DNA of 64,000 nt from Hafnia alvei (GTDB lineage: Bacteria > Pseudomonadota > Gammaproteobacteria > Enterobacterales > Enterobacteriaceae). A program made the translations under genes and the position numbers. Location: the NCBI RefSeq assembly GCF_900095695.1, contig NZ_FMIQ01000006.1:372001-436000 (forward strand), given 5' to 3'. Below the pieces are notes generated by a model. It made no database searches and was not told where the DNA came from. It saw only the letters and a list, made by a program, of their open reading frames with translations. Each line of letters starts with the position of its first letter. Within the stretch, counting starts at the first letter, position 1. Below are positions 48,379 to 57,469 of this stretch, one piece after another.

Positions 48379-49373
48379 GCAACGAAGACAAAAAAGTATT
48401 GCTCGAAGTTGCCGATCTGAAGGTTCACTTCGAGATAAAAGACAACAAGGCGTGGTTCTGGCAACCAGCCAAAACCTTGAAAGCGGTCGACGGTGTGACG
48501 TTGCGCCTGTATGAAGGCGAAACCCTAGGCGTGGTTGGTGAATCGGGCTGCGGTAAATCAACGCTGGCGCGTGCATTAATCGGTTTAGTGAAAGCGACCG
48601 ATGGCCGCGTGGCGTGGCTCGGTAAGAGTCTGCTGGGCATGGACGCCAAACATTGGCATGAAGTCCGTCACGATATCCAGATGATTTTCCAAGATCCGCT
48701 GGCATCGCTGAACCCGCGCATGACCATCGGTGAAATCATTGCGGAGCCGCTGCGGACATATCATCCCAAAATGGCGCGCAGCGAGGTGAAAGATCGCGTC
48801 AGAAATATGATGATGAAAGTGGGGTTATTGCCGAACCTGATTAACCGCTATCCTCATGAATTCTCGGGCGGTCAGTGCCAGCGCATCGGGATTGCTCGAG
48901 CACTGATATTGGAACCCAAGCTGATTATTTGTGATGAGCCGGTTTCCGCGCTCGATGTGTCGATTCAGGCGCAGGTTGTTAACCTGCTACAGCAGCTTCA
49001 GCGAGAAATGGGGCTTTCGCTGATCTTTATCGCGCACGATCTTGCCGTGGTGAAACACATTTCCGACCGCGTTCTGGTGATGTATCTCGGCCACGCGGTT
49101 GAGCTCGGCACCTATGATGAGGTGTATCACAATCCTCAGCACCCTTACACTAAAGCGCTGATGTCTGCGGTGCCGGTTCCTGACCCAGATTTAGAGCGCA
49201 ATAAAAAAATTCAGCTCTTGGAAGGCGAGCTACCTTCGCCGATCAATCCACCATCAGGCTGCGTGTTCCGTACACGCTGCCCAATTGCTGGGCCAGAATG
49301 CGCATTAACGCGGCCGTTAATGGAGGGGAGTTTCCGCCATGCGGTTTCGTGTTTGAAGGTGGATCCTCTCTAG
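48375..49373 (+). CDS. oppF: Oligopeptide ABC transporter ATPase OppF
   Basis: OppF is the second ATPase, 332 aa (334 in E. coli). It has Walker [10 protein letters not shown], signature [15 protein letters not shown], Walker [13 protein letters not shown] and the C-terminal [15 protein letters not shown], which may bind an iron-sulfur cluster in related proteins. It is translationally coupled to oppD and closes the operon. A GGAGCAC/GTGCTCC stem 20 bp later could weaken readthrough. Confidence 0.97.
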   Translation: MSNEDKKVLLEVADLKVHFEIKDNKAWFWQPAKTLKAVDGVTLRLYEGETLGVVGESGCGKSTLARALIGLVKATDGRVAWLGKSLLGMDAKHWHEVRHDIQMIFQDPLASLNPRMTIGEIIAEPLRTYHPKMARSEVKDRVRNMMMKVGLLPNLINRYPHEFSGGQCQRIGIARALILEPKLIICDEPVSALDVSIQAQVVNLLQQLQREMGLSLIFIAHDLAVVKHISDRVLVMYLGHAVELGTYDEVYHNPQHPYTKALMSAVPVPDPDLERNKKIQLLEGELPSPINPPSGCVFRTRCPIAGPECALTRPLMEGSFRHAVSCLKVDPL

Positions 49374-49608
49374 TTAGACCGCCTCACTTGCGATGGAGCA
49401 CAAGGACGTGCTCCTTCAACGCTGATACCCGTGATACGTCAAGCAACTTTAATTATGACGGCGATAGAACAAGAAACACCGCGCGATTTCGGCTGATTTT
49501 CCCTCACTTGATGATTTGTCTCCCTCTCAGGCTTGAAAGCCGAGCTCGCTCTACTCATACTGCAAGCACAAGATTTTTATCTCAATTGATTGCTAAAGGA
49601 TATTCGTC

Positions 49609-49959
49609 ATGGCAGAAGAAACTATTTTCAGCAAAATTATTCGTCGTGAGATCCCGTCAGATATCGTTTATCAGGACGACTTAGTAACTGCATTCCGTGA
49701 TATTTCTCCACAGGCACCTAGCCATATTCTCATTATTCCAAACCAGCTGATCCCAACGGTGAATGACGTTAAGCCAGAAGATGAAGCGGCGCTGGGCAGA
49801 ATGGTCACCGTAGCGGCAAAAATTGCCCAGCAGGAAGGCATTGCTGAAGATGGCTATCGCCTGATTATCAACTGCAACCGTCATGCGGGGCAGGAGGTTT
49901 ATCACATCCACATGCATTTGTTGGGCGGCCGTTCATTAGGTCCTTTGCTCGCTCGTTAA
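49609..49959 (+). CDS. hinT: HIT-family purine nucleoside phosphoramidase HinT
   Basis: HinT hydrolyses adenosine-5'-phosphoramidate and acyl-AMP adducts. The 116-aa protein is almost identical to E. coli HinT (119 aa) for its first 90 residues and has the histidine-triad motif [10 protein letters not shown] with the nucleophilic His. An AAAGGA site precedes the start codon. It opens the conserved block hinT-ycfL-lpoB-thiK-nagZ-ycfP. Confidence 0.97.
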   Translation: MAEETIFSKIIRREIPSDIVYQDDLVTAFRDISPQAPSHILIIPNQLIPTVNDVKPEDEAALGRMVTVAAKIAQQEGIAEDGYRLIINCNRHAGQEVYHIHMHLLGGRSLGPLLAR

Positions 49960-50013
49960 TGTCATCCTGCCGCGTTTTGCTAGGCAGAAAATATTCAGTT
50001 GGAGTTCACCGTT

Positions 50014-50403
50014 ATGCGATTCTCATTATCCAGATGTACATTGACGGTGATCTTGCCGCTGGCATTACTCGCAGGGTGTAGCACGCCGAGCCACATCGCC
50101 GTCAGCGATGGGCAGCGAGTGGTGATGGATCCTTCGGTACTCACGGCAGGCGTGACGGCGGATAATCCAACCGTATCGTCGGGGGATATCTATCCTGTGG
50201 CCAGCGCCGTGGTTAATTATGGTGAAGAGCAACAGCCTGTCACGCTGAACTACCGTTTTTATTGGTATGACGCCAAAGGTCTGGATATCTTCCCACACGA
50301 ACCACCGCGGACGATTAAGCTAAACCCAGGCCAAGAAGTGCGTCTGGAATCCACCAGCGCGAATACCCGAGCAAAACAGGTACGTCTCTACCTCTATCTA
50401 TAA
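50014..50403 (+). CDS. ycfL: YcfL family lipoprotein
   Basis: This 129-aa predicted lipoprotein of unknown function (DUF1425) has a signal peptide with lipobox LLAGC (Cys about residue 22). It then shows the beta-rich core ITVSS-like GDIYPVASAVVNYG and the conserved NYRFYWYDAKGLDIFP. The ATG at 50014 has TTGGAG upstream; that TTG at 49999 is itself in frame but serves as the ribosome site. It lies immediately upstream of lpoB, as in E. coli. Confidence 0.9.
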   Translation: MRFSLSRCTLTVILPLALLAGCSTPSHIAVSDGQRVVMDPSVLTAGVTADNPTVSSGDIYPVASAVVNYGEEQQPVTLNYRFYWYDAKGLDIFPHEPPRTIKLNPGQEVRLESTSANTRAKQVRLYLYL

Positions 50404-50430
50404 ATTAAGCCACAACCTCATGGGAGAGGG

Positions 50431-51033
50431 ATGATGAAGAAGCTTTTAGGTGTGACATTCGCGGCGATGGTGCTGGCGGGTTGTCAAACGATCACTCAAC
50501 AAGGTAGTGAAACCACCACCGAACCAGAAAAGCCAACGCAAACACAGCCGCCGGTGACGGCACCGACCACACCGCCCGAACAGCCACCGGTGACTACGGT
50601 GCCAACGCCGCCGAAGGTACAAAGCTTCAACTGGAGCGCTAGTCTAACGCCGCTGATTAATCAGATGCTAGGCTCGCCAGACGTCACCGCGGGCAGCGTT
50701 TTGCTGGTGGATAACGTGCAAAACCAAACCAACGGTAGCTTGCAGGTATCAAACGCCACGGCTGAATTGAAAAAGGCGCTGCAGCAGGGCAATAAATTTA
50801 CGCTGGTTCCCGCTAATCAGGTTACCAGTGCCAAACAGTCACTGGGCTTATCTGCCGAAGATAGCTTAGGTTCACGCCGTAAAGCGATTGGTTTAGCGCG
50901 CATTGTAAACGCTCAATACGTGCTGTATAGCACGGTAGAGGGCGACGTACAGTCACCTAAAGTGGCGATGCAGCTGATGCTGGTGCAAACCGGTGAGATT
51001 ATCTGGTCTGGCAATGGGGCCGTGACACGCTGA
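50431..51033 (+). CDS. lpoB: Penicillin-binding protein activator LpoB
   Basis: LpoB is an outer-membrane lipoprotein that reaches through the periplasm to activate the peptidoglycan synthase PBP1B. The 200-aa protein has lipobox VLAGC (Cys18), a proline/threonine-rich disordered linker (about residues 28-65), and a C-terminal TolB-like domain with VLLVDNVQNQTNG and LGLSAEDSLGSRRKAIGLAR. Two adjacent ATGs at 50431 and 50434 are possible starts. Its stop lies 4 bp before thiK. Confidence 0.95.
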   Translation: MMKKLLGVTFAAMVLAGCQTITQQGSETTTEPEKPTQTQPPVTAPTTPPEQPPVTTVPTPPKVQSFNWSASLTPLINQMLGSPDVTAGSVLLVDNVQNQTNGSLQVSNATAELKKALQQGNKFTLVPANQVTSAKQSLGLSAEDSLGSRRKAIGLARIVNAQYVLYSTVEGDVQSPKVAMQLMLVQTGEIIWSGNGAVTR

Positions 51034-51037
51034 TTCT

Positions 51038-51904
51038 ATGTCGAATGCTTTTCACCCTTCGTTGATTTCTGTGCGGGCCGTTCTGGCCCGCTGTTTTCCA
51101 TCTGTAGCACCGCATGAGTGGCAGCTTTCGCCGGTTGAAGGTTTAACCGGCGTGAATTGGAAGGCAAAACTGAGTGACGGTGTCACTTATTTAATTCGTC
51201 CCCAAACCGTAGAAAAAGCGCAACTAGGCATCGAGCGCAAACGTGAGGCTCATGCATTACAGCTAGCGGCGGGTTATGACCTCGCGCCACAAAGCTTAGG
51301 GCTGCACGATGGTTGGTTAGTCACTGAGTGGCTTTCGGGCGACGTTCTCAGCGAAACAACCTATCAGCCGCATCTGCAAGCTTTAGCCGAAAAAATCGTT
51401 ACGCTGCATAATATAAAACCCTGCGGGCAGGCGCGGGATTTTCATAGTCATTGCCAATCCTACTGCCAACTAAGTTCCCACCAGCGAGTGACGCCGCAAG
51501 GATTAAGAATTCATCAGTACTGGCAGTCTCGCCACGTCCCTCAGCCGTTGAAAATTGCCATGCTGCACATGGATATTCATCCGGGTAATATCGTTTTGAC
51601 GAGTCACGGGCTGCGGTTGATCGATTGGGAGTATGCTGCGGTGGGCGATATTGCTTTGGATCTGGCCGCCATGTACCGTAGTTTCGGTTGGGAGTATGCA
51701 CAGCGACGCGATTTTACTCAGCGATACGTGCGGGCCGGAGGCTATTGCGATGCGAAAAAATTGCAACAGCATGTTGAGCAATGGCTGCCGCGCGTCGATT
51801 ATATGGCATGGTTATGGTATGAAGTGCGTTGGCAACAATCAAAACAGAATTCATTTCGTGAGACCGCCAATCTGTTGCTTTCACAGCTAAAAATGGGAAA
51901 GTAG
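51038..51904 (+). CDS. thiK: Thiamine kinase ThiK
   Basis: ThiK phosphorylates thiamine to thiamine monophosphate in salvage. The 288-aa protein has the aminoglycoside phosphotransferase (APH) kinase fold: catalytic loop HMDIHPGNIVL and metal-binding LRLIDWEYAAVGD near residues 175-205. E. coli ThiK is 274 aa, so this is slightly longer. It follows lpoB by 4 bp, so it is likely co-translated. Confidence 0.93.
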   Translation: MSNAFHPSLISVRAVLARCFPSVAPHEWQLSPVEGLTGVNWKAKLSDGVTYLIRPQTVEKAQLGIERKREAHALQLAAGYDLAPQSLGLHDGWLVTEWLSGDVLSETTYQPHLQALAEKIVTLHNIKPCGQARDFHSHCQSYCQLSSHQRVTPQGLRIHQYWQSRHVPQPLKIAMLHMDIHPGNIVLTSHGLRLIDWEYAAVGDIALDLAAMYRSFGWEYAQRRDFTQRYVRAGGYCDAKKLQQHVEQWLPRVDYMAWLWYEVRWQQSKQNSFRETANLLLSQLKMGK

Positions 51905-52047
51905 CACAGATGCGGTATGCGCGATAAAAACACTGACGGCGTGAAATCACGCCATCACGCAATATAGTTAATATCTACACCCTGAATAATTGGCGTAGCC
52001 AACATGGATGCAGCTTCAAATTATGATGGGTATAAAGGAGAATCCCT

Positions 52048-53067
52048 GTGGGTCCTGTAATGTTGGATGTGGCAGCCTATGAACTGGATGCTGAAGAGCG
52101 TGAGATTTTGCAGCATCCGCTGGTAGGCGGTCTGATTTTATTTACCCGAAACTTCCATGATGCCGAGCAGCTTCGTGAGCTGGTGCGCCAGATCCGTGAG
52201 GCGTCACGCAATCGTCTGGTTATTGCCGTGGATCAGGAAGGCGGCCGAGTGCAGCGCTTTCGCCAAGGCTTTACGCGACTGCCCGCTGCGCAGTCTTTTG
52301 CCGCAATAAATAGCGATGCAGAGGGGCGCCGATTAGCGCAGGAAGCGGGCTGGTTGATGGCCAACGAAATGATGGCGATGGATATCGATATCAGCTTTGC
52401 GCCTGTTCTGGATCTCGGCCACGGCAGCGCCGCCATTGGTGAACGTTCTTTCCATGAAGATCCGCAGATTGCGATTCGTATGGCGGAAAGCTTCATCGAT
52501 GGCATGCATGAAGCTGGCATGAAAACCACGGGCAAGCATTTCCCCGGGCATGGCGCAGTCACCGCAGACTCGCATAAAGAAACGCCGATAGATCCGCGTC
52601 CGCTGGAAGAAATCATTAATCATGATATGGTTATTTTTAACCAGTTGAATTCACGCGCTAAGCTCGACGCAATTATGCCGGCTCATGTGATTTACCCAGC
52701 GGCGGATAGTCTTCCGGCCAGCGGTTCGCCATACTGGCTGAAGCAGGTATTACGCCAGCAGCTTGGCTTTAACGGCGTGATATTCTCTGATGACCTGTCA
52801 ATGGAAGGCGCTGCGGTAATGGGTAGCTACGCTGAACGCGGGCAAGCCTCGCTGGATGCGGGCTGCGATATGATTCTGGTGTGTAATCATCGCGCAGGCG
52901 CGGTGAGCGTGTTAGATAATTTGGCGCCGATCACCGCAGAACGCGTTAGCGCCCTGTATCATAATGGTAAATTTACACGTGAAGAGTTAATGGCTTCACC
53001 GCGTTGGAAAACGGCGCATCAAGAGCTGGAGCAACTTCATCTGCGTTGGGAAGAGAGCAAAGCATAA
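52048..53067 (+). CDS. nagZ: Beta-N-acetylhexosaminidase NagZ
   Basis: NagZ is a cytoplasmic glycoside hydrolase family 3 enzyme that removes GlcNAc from anhydro-muropeptides during peptidoglycan recycling, and it affects AmpC induction. The 339-aa protein has the GH3 signature [18 protein letters not shown] (about residues 161-178, with the acid/base His), the nucleophile Asp in [13 protein letters not shown], and [11 protein letters not shown] near the N-terminus. It starts at GTG 52048, with AAAGGAG 8 nt upstream. Confidence 0.97.
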   Translation: MGPVMLDVAAYELDAEEREILQHPLVGGLILFTRNFHDAEQLRELVRQIREASRNRLVIAVDQEGGRVQRFRQGFTRLPAAQSFAAINSDAEGRRLAQEAGWLMANEMMAMDIDISFAPVLDLGHGSAAIGERSFHEDPQIAIRMAESFIDGMHEAGMKTTGKHFPGHGAVTADSHKETPIDPRPLEEIINHDMVIFNQLNSRAKLDAIMPAHVIYPAADSLPASGSPYWLKQVLRQQLGFNGVIFSDDLSMEGAAVMGSYAERGQASLDAGCDMILVCNHRAGAVSVLDNLAPITAERVSALYHNGKFTREELMASPRWKTAHQELEQLHLRWEESKA

Positions 53068-53093
53068 GCTCGACGCTCAAATGACAATAACGC

Positions 53094-53120
53094 AAAGCGG
53101 CTGAGGGTTAGCCGCTTTTT
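53094..53120 (+). terminator. Terminator after nagZ
   Basis: AAAGCGGCT/AGCCGCTTT (9-bp stem, 7-nt loop) is followed by TT. It lies only 15 bp upstream of the ycfP start, so ycfP expression may depend on readthrough. Confidence 0.8.
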
Positions 53121-53135
53121 GGGAGCAGTGAGAAC

Positions 53136-53678
53136 ATGATTATTTATCTTCACGGTTTTGATTCCACCAGTCCGGGCAATCACGAAAAGGTGATGCAGCT
53201 GCAATTCATCGACCCCGACGTGCGTTTAATTAGCTACAGCACCCGTCACCCTCGTCATGATATGCAGCATCTTTTGAAAGAAGTCGATAAAGTGGTTCAG
53301 CAGGCAGGCGATAGCCATGCGCTGATTTGCGGCGTTGGGCTCGGCGGTTTTTGGGCTGAGCGTATCGGCTATCTGTGCGGTATTCGACAGGTGATGTTCA
53401 ATCCTAATTTGTTCCCGCAGGAAAATATGGTGGGTCAGATTGACCGTCCAGAAGAGTATTTGGATATTGCGACCAAGTGCGTTGAAAACTTCCGTGAGAA
53501 GAATCGCGAACGGTGTTTAGCGGTGCTTTCTCGCACCGATGAAGTGCTAGACAGCCAGCGTAGCGCTGAATATTTGCAGCCGTTCTATGAAATTATTTGG
53601 GATGAGCAGCAAACGCATAAATTTAAAAGTTTGTCGCAGCACCTGCAAAAAATCCGCGCGTTCAAAACGGTTTCTTGA
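53136..53678 (+). CDS. ycfP: YcfP family alpha/beta-hydrolase-fold protein
   Basis: This 180-aa protein of the UPF0227 family has an alpha/beta hydrolase fold, visible in [18 protein letters not shown]. At the nucleophile elbow the sequence is CGVGLGGFW, with Leu where a catalytic Ser would be; E. coli YcfP has the same change, so it is a family trait suggesting loss or change of hydrolase activity. Function is unknown. In E. coli ndh follows ycfP, but here the convergent potD gene follows. Confidence 0.93.
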   Translation: MIIYLHGFDSTSPGNHEKVMQLQFIDPDVRLISYSTRHPRHDMQHLLKEVDKVVQQAGDSHALICGVGLGGFWAERIGYLCGIRQVMFNPNLFPQENMVGQIDRPEEYLDIATKCVENFREKNRERCLAVLSRTDEVLDSQRSAEYLQPFYEIIWDEQQTHKFKSLSQHLQKIRAFKTVS

Positions 53679-53698
53679 TGATTTTTGTTGTTTGATAA

Positions 53699-53728
53699 TT
53701 CCCGGCATCCACACAGGGAGGCCGGGAA
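53699..53728. terminator. Stem-loop between ycfP and potD
   Basis: TTCCCGGC/GCCGGGAA (8 bp, 14-nt loop) lies between convergent stop codons. T tracts are poor on both strands, so termination strength is uncertain. Confidence 0.55.
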
Positions 53729-53737
53729 AGATAGAGA

Positions 53738-54802
53738 TTAACGGCCTGCTTTCAGCTTCTGGAAGTAATTTTCGTAAATTTCACTGGCGCTGCCCACGTC
53801 ATTTTGCCATTCGCCATGGGCGATGGTTTCTGCGTCAGGGTACAGTGATTTATCGCCAGAAATTGATTTAGGCAACATCTTCTGAGCGGCTAAGTTCGGC
53901 GTTGGATAACCGATGGTTTTCGCTACCTGCACCGCGATCTCAGGGCGCAGCAGGAAGTTAATTAACTTCATCGCGCCTTCTGGGTTTTTCGCATTGGCAG
54001 GAATCGACAGGCTGTCCATCCAGAAAATCCCACCTTCTTTTGGCCAAATAACCTCGAGCGGCGTTCCAGCTTCACGAGCGACAAACGCTGAACCATTCCA
54101 AACCATGCCCAGATTCACTTCGCCTTCCATATACGGGTTGGCTGGATTATCTGAGTTGAAGGCCAACACGTTTGGCATCAGTTTTTTCAGCTCTTCATAA
54201 GCGGCTTCAATTTGTTTGGGATCGGTGGTGTTGCCCGAATACCCGAGCTTAAGCAGGGCCATTTGGAAAACCTCGCGGGCATCATCGGTCAACAGCAGGC
54301 TGCCTTTATATTCTGGTTTCCACAGATCGGCCCAGCTGGTCACGCTTTTTGGATCAATGGCATCGGAATTAACGCCGATCGCCGTCGCGCCCCAGATATA
54401 CGGAATAGAATAGTCGTTCTCTGGATCGAAAGGCTTGTGCAACAGATTTGGATCTAAGTTATGGAAATTGGTCAGCTTAGATTTGTCGATCTTTTGCAGC
54501 ATACCTTCTTTACTCATTTTGGAAACAAAGTAAGTGGAAGGTACAACTAAGTCATATGCGCCGCTTTTATAGGTTTTCAGCTTGGCATACATAGTTTCGT
54601 TGGACTCGTAGGTGGAATAAATCACCTTAATGCCGGTTTCCTTGGTGAACTGCTCAAGCAGTCCCGGCGGCACATATTCAGTCCAGTTATAGAAATAGAC
54701 AGTGTTATTGTCATTTTCCGTTTTCGGCGCATCGGCAGCGATTGCGGCATTAACTCCCAAAGCCAACAAACCTGCGGCTACCAGAGGTGACCACTTTTTC
54801 AT
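53738..54802 (-). CDS. potD: Spermidine/putrescine-binding periplasmic protein PotD
   Basis: PotD is the periplasmic receptor of the PotABCD polyamine importer and prefers spermidine. The 354-aa product has a signal peptide of about 23 residues ending AIAA. It carries NTVYFYNWTEYVPPGLLEQF near the mature N-terminus, with the polyamine-contacting Trp/Tyr, and downstream GGIFWMDSLSIPANAKNPEGA with further ligand residues. In E. coli potD directly follows potC. Here a CadB-type antiporter gene separates them and potD has its own TTTACC-N17-TATAAT promoter. Confidence 0.97.
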   Translation of the reverse strand: MKKWSPLVAAGLLALGVNAAIAADAPKTENDNNTVYFYNWTEYVPPGLLEQFTKETGIKVIYSTYESNETMYAKLKTYKSGAYDLVVPSTYFVSKMSKEGMLQKIDKSKLTNFHNLDPNLLHKPFDPENDYSIPYIWGATAIGVNSDAIDPKSVTSWADLWKPEYKGSLLLTDDAREVFQMALLKLGYSGNTTDPKQIEAAYEELKKLMPNVLAFNSDNPANPYMEGEVNLGMVWNGSAFVAREAGTPLEVIWPKEGGIFWMDSLSIPANAKNPEGAMKLINFLLRPEIAVQVAKTIGYPTPNLAAQKMLPKSISGDKSLYPDAETIAHGEWQNDVGSASEIYENYFQKLKAGR

Positions 54803-54916
54803 TCAGCGTATCCCTATAGTGAAGGTCGAAATAAAGAGAAAATCTCTATGAATCCTGAATGGAACACTTCAACAAGAACAAAACGTTTTTATGGGAGTCG
54901 CGCCATCAGGGCGGTC

Positions 54917-54945
54917 ATTATAGGAGCCGTGGGAGTAGGGGTAAA
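54917..54945 (-). promoter_or_regulatory. potD promoter
   Basis: On the minus strand TTTACC (54940-54945) and a perfect TATAAT (54917-54922) are 17 bp apart. The predicted start gives a potD leader of about 108 nt. Confidence 0.7.
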
Positions 54946-54971
54946 GGTAAAGCGGGAGGAGAAAGACATTC

Positions 54972-55002
54972 GCGCCGCCAATCAAAAAAACAGTGGCGGC
55001 GC
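54972..55002 (-). promoter_or_regulatory. Stem-loop after the cadB-like gene
   Basis: GCGCCGCCA pairs with TGGCGGCGC over 9 bp with a 13-nt loop containing a T7 run (minus strand). It begins 24 bp after the cadB stop codon. It is not a standard terminator because the T run is in the loop. Confidence 0.6.
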
Positions 55003-55025
55003 AGCTAATCGAGCCAAATAAATGC

Positions 55026-56375
55026 TTAGCCTAAGTTATCGTCAGGCGGTGGATTTTTCTTGAGTTGAATTGCATAGGCTTTTTCATGTTCCCCTTGTTT
55101 GCGGGCATAGAACATCAAAATGCTTAAGCTGATGATAAAGGTGGCGGTGAGCTTGATGTTGTCAGCGCCTGACAAAGCGATAAAGCAGAAGATACAGCCT
55201 AAGGTTGCGGCCATTACGCTCACGATATTTCTCAGCGAAGCGCCTTCCATACGAATCAACGCTACGCAGGAGTAGAAATACGGCAGCATGGTAAGCAGAA
55301 CCGCGATCCCGATGAGCTCCCCAAAAATATCGGATGAGTTACTGCCTTTCGAGCTCATAAAGGTCATGAACGCCATCAACAGCGTCATTTTTATGGCTGA
55401 CAAAATAATCCCTTTGCGCGGTACGCCGTGGCTATCGACCTCGCCGTAAATTTTAGGGAAGTTACCGTCACGAGCGGCGCGTACGCCAGCCTGACCGACC
55501 AACATCATCCAAGAACCTAATGCCGCTAGGCAGGCAAACGCAGTGAAAGCAGACACCACCGGAGCGGCCCAACTACCGACCATCAATGAGGTACTGGCGG
55601 CAAACGGTGCACCGGTTTTCGCCATCACTTCAGCAGGGAACATTCCGCTCATCACCTGGGTGGCTAAGATATAAACGATGCCCGCCAGCGCGGTGCCCAG
55701 CATGGTGGCGATAGGCACGGTACGCTGTGGGTTTTTAACTAAACCTGAGCTAACTGCCGCCGATTCCACGCCGACGAACGCCCATAGACAAATCAAAATG
55801 CTGTGCATAACGGCTTTGCTGTCGGTATGCGTTGAGGTGTTCCAGTTTGCCTGATAAAGCGCAGGATCAAACCAATGCCAGCCGGCAACGGCGGTGCCAA
55901 TGACGGGAACTAAAACCAGAATTAGCCCCAGCGTGGTTAAGCGACTGACCCAGTTACCACCCATCATATTCACCAGCGCCATGATCCAGATAATCACAAT
56001 GCTCGCGATCCCTGCGGGGATCGGGTGATTGAGCGCGGGGAAAAAGATCGAGAGATAAGCCACACCGGCCAAACAGTCGGCTAGGTTACCAATCCAGTTG
56101 GCGTGGTAGTAAAGAACGGCGGTTTGAAAACCGAATGCAGGGCCTAATCGACCCGCATAGGCGATTGGCCCACCGACCTGCGGGTCGCGAGTCGTCAAAC
56201 GAGCAAAAACATACGCCAATGACATGGCGCCGATTAGAGTAATGATCCAGCCGAAGAGTGCAATAGAACCAATTTTGGCGAGGTTCGCAGGCAGGAGCGC
56301 TATACCGCTCCCCATCATGTTTCCCGCGACGATACCGGTACAGGCAATGAGCCCGATTTTTTTAGAAGACGCCAT
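55026..56375 (-). CDS. cadB: CadB-type cadaverine/lysine antiporter
   Basis: This inner-membrane APC-superfamily antiporter is close to E. coli CadB, which exchanges lysine for cadaverine in acid resistance. The 449-aa protein has about 12 helices. Conserved text includes KKIGLIACTGIVAGNMMGSG near the N-terminus, VLYYHANWIGNLADC near residue 95, and LWAFVGVESAAVSSGLVKNP. The start is ATG 56375 (MASSKKIGL); a frame extending to 56465 is excluded because it would begin at the -10 region of the likely promoter. The usual partner cadA (lysine decarboxylase) and regulator cadC are not adjacent. It sits between potC and potD, so a wider diamine role is possible. Confidence 0.88.
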   Translation of the reverse strand: MASSKKIGLIACTGIVAGNMMGSGIALLPANLAKIGSIALFGWIITLIGAMSLAYVFARLTTRDPQVGGPIAYAGRLGPAFGFQTAVLYYHANWIGNLADCLAGVAYLSIFFPALNHPIPAGIASIVIIWIMALVNMMGGNWVSRLTTLGLILVLVPVIGTAVAGWHWFDPALYQANWNTSTHTDSKAVMHSILICLWAFVGVESAAVSSGLVKNPQRTVPIATMLGTALAGIVYILATQVMSGMFPAEVMAKTGAPFAASTSLMVGSWAAPVVSAFTAFACLAALGSWMMLVGQAGVRAARDGNFPKIYGEVDSHGVPRKGIILSAIKMTLLMAFMTFMSSKGSNSSDIFGELIGIAVLLTMLPYFYSCVALIRMEGASLRNIVSVMAATLGCIFCFIALSGADNIKLTATFIISLSILMFYARKQGEHEKAYAIQLKKNPPPDDNLG

Positions 56376-56453
56376 GTTAGCCCCGTTAACATCAAGCATT
56401 AGCTGTGTTCCGTCACGGCATGCTGTCGTTTTATCGAAAGAAATCCTGGATGA

Positions 56454-56486
56454 ATTATATGACAAATTGCGACGTGGATCACACTT
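56454..56486 (-). promoter_or_regulatory. cadB promoter with overlapping CRP-like site
   Basis: A perfect TATAAT (56454-56459, minus strand) has GTGATC 17 bp upstream. The CRP-like dyad TGTGA-N6-TCGCA (56468-56483) overlaps the -35 region and spacer. Its position is too close to the start for classical activation, so repression or an alternative start is possible. Confidence 0.6.
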
Positions 56487-56654
56487 GCCCCAGCGTTAAC
56501 GACAATGCTTTGAGCTAAAACAGTCTTGTATAGTAATTGCTGTAGGAATACACAATAAATATAGATCTTGGGGGCAATAAAGCGATCTGCTGTGTGAAGT
56601 TTTTATTGAGGGGCGGTTTTTTAGCGAATATTTCAATGGTTAAGCAAAGTTTAC

Positions 56655-56685
56655 TGCCGGCCAAATAGCGACCGGCATCGTTTTT
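56655..56685 (+). terminator. Hairpin with plus-strand T run after potC
   Basis: TGCCGG/CCGGCA with an 11-nt loop is followed by ATCG and TTTTT on the plus strand only. On the minus strand (potC direction) it lacks a T tract, so potC termination there would be weak. Confidence 0.5.
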
Positions 56686-56689
56686 CACT

Positions 56690-57469
56690 CTACTTATTGG
56701 CCGTTCTATCACGCAAAATAAGCTGGCTGCCCAGAACCAAGACTAACGAAAGCACCAACAGTATAGTGGCCAATGCGTTTACCTCTGGTGAAACGCCGAC
56801 TTTCACCATCGAGTAGATTTTCAGCGGTAAAATTTCATAGCTTGGCCCCGTCACGAATGATGAAACCACCACGTCATCCATGGATAGGGTAAAGCTCAGC
56901 AGCCAACCCGCAGCCACCGCCGGCATCGCCAACGGCAGGAGAATTTTTCGCAGAATTGTCACTTCACCCGCGCCCAAATCCTTTGCTGCTTCAAGCATTC
57001 GCACGTCGAAACCTTTTAAGCGCGAATACACGGTGACAACCACAAAGGGCAAGCAGAAGGTGATATGTGAGAACAGCAACGACCAAAAGCCCAAAGAGAC
57101 GCCCAGCAGCATAAACAGGACTAACAGCGAAATTGCCATCACGATATCGGGCGACATCATCACCACGAAAAGCATCCCGCTAACAAACGGCTTGCCACGG
57201 AATCGGTAACGGAAAAGCGCCACCGCCGTTAACGAGCCAATGAGCGTGGCAAAAGTGGCAGAAAGGACGGCCATGGTGATGGAATGCCCAGCCGCTTGCA
57301 GCAGGCTATCATTGTTCATCAACGTGCTGTACCAATCAAAGGTGAAGCCTTTCCAATTGATGCCAAACCGCGAACTATTAAATGAGTTAGCGATCAGAAT
57401 AATAATAGGGATATATAAATAGGCGTAGACGATGGACATAAATCCACCGCGCAGCAGGCGTCCGATCAT
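56690..57469 (-). CDS. potC: Spermidine/putrescine ABC transporter permease PotC
   Basis: PotC is a membrane subunit of the PotABCD importer. The 259-aa protein has six predicted helices. It contains the N-terminal YLYIPIIILIANSFNSSRFG and the EAA loop LEAAKDLGAGEVTILRKILLPLAMP (about residues 165-189). It overlaps potB by 4 bp (ATGA). In E. coli potD would follow within the operon; here the cadB-like gene follows after 314 bp. Confidence 0.97.
   Translation of the reverse strand: MIGRLLRGGFMSIVYAYLYIPIIILIANSFNSSRFGINWKGFTFDWYSTLMNNDSLLQAAGHSITMAVLSATFATLIGSLTAVALFRYRFRGKPFVSGMLFVVMMSPDIVMAISLLVLFMLLGVSLGFWSLLFSHITFCLPFVVVTVYSRLKGFDVRMLEAAKDLGAGEVTILRKILLPLAMPAVAAGWLLSFTLSMDDVVVSSFVTGPSYEILPLKIYSMVKVGVSPEVNALATILLVLSLVLVLGSQLILRDRTANK

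Larger units (their letters stand above)
56376..56689. other. Intergenic region potC-cadB
   Basis: About 310 bp contain a hairpin after potC (56655-56677), a candidate cadB promoter and an overlapping CRP-like site. No gene is visible. Confidence 0.6.

Noticed and set aside
49298-49684. A 128-codon frame spanning the oppF end and the hinT start.
   Set aside because: It overlaps both real genes out of frame and its translation is low-complexity and Arg/Ser-rich.
56376-56465. N-terminal extension of the cadB-like protein from an ATG at 56465.
   Set aside because: The extension is not conserved in CadB and would begin just before the TATAAT box; the ATG at 56375 matches the family start.
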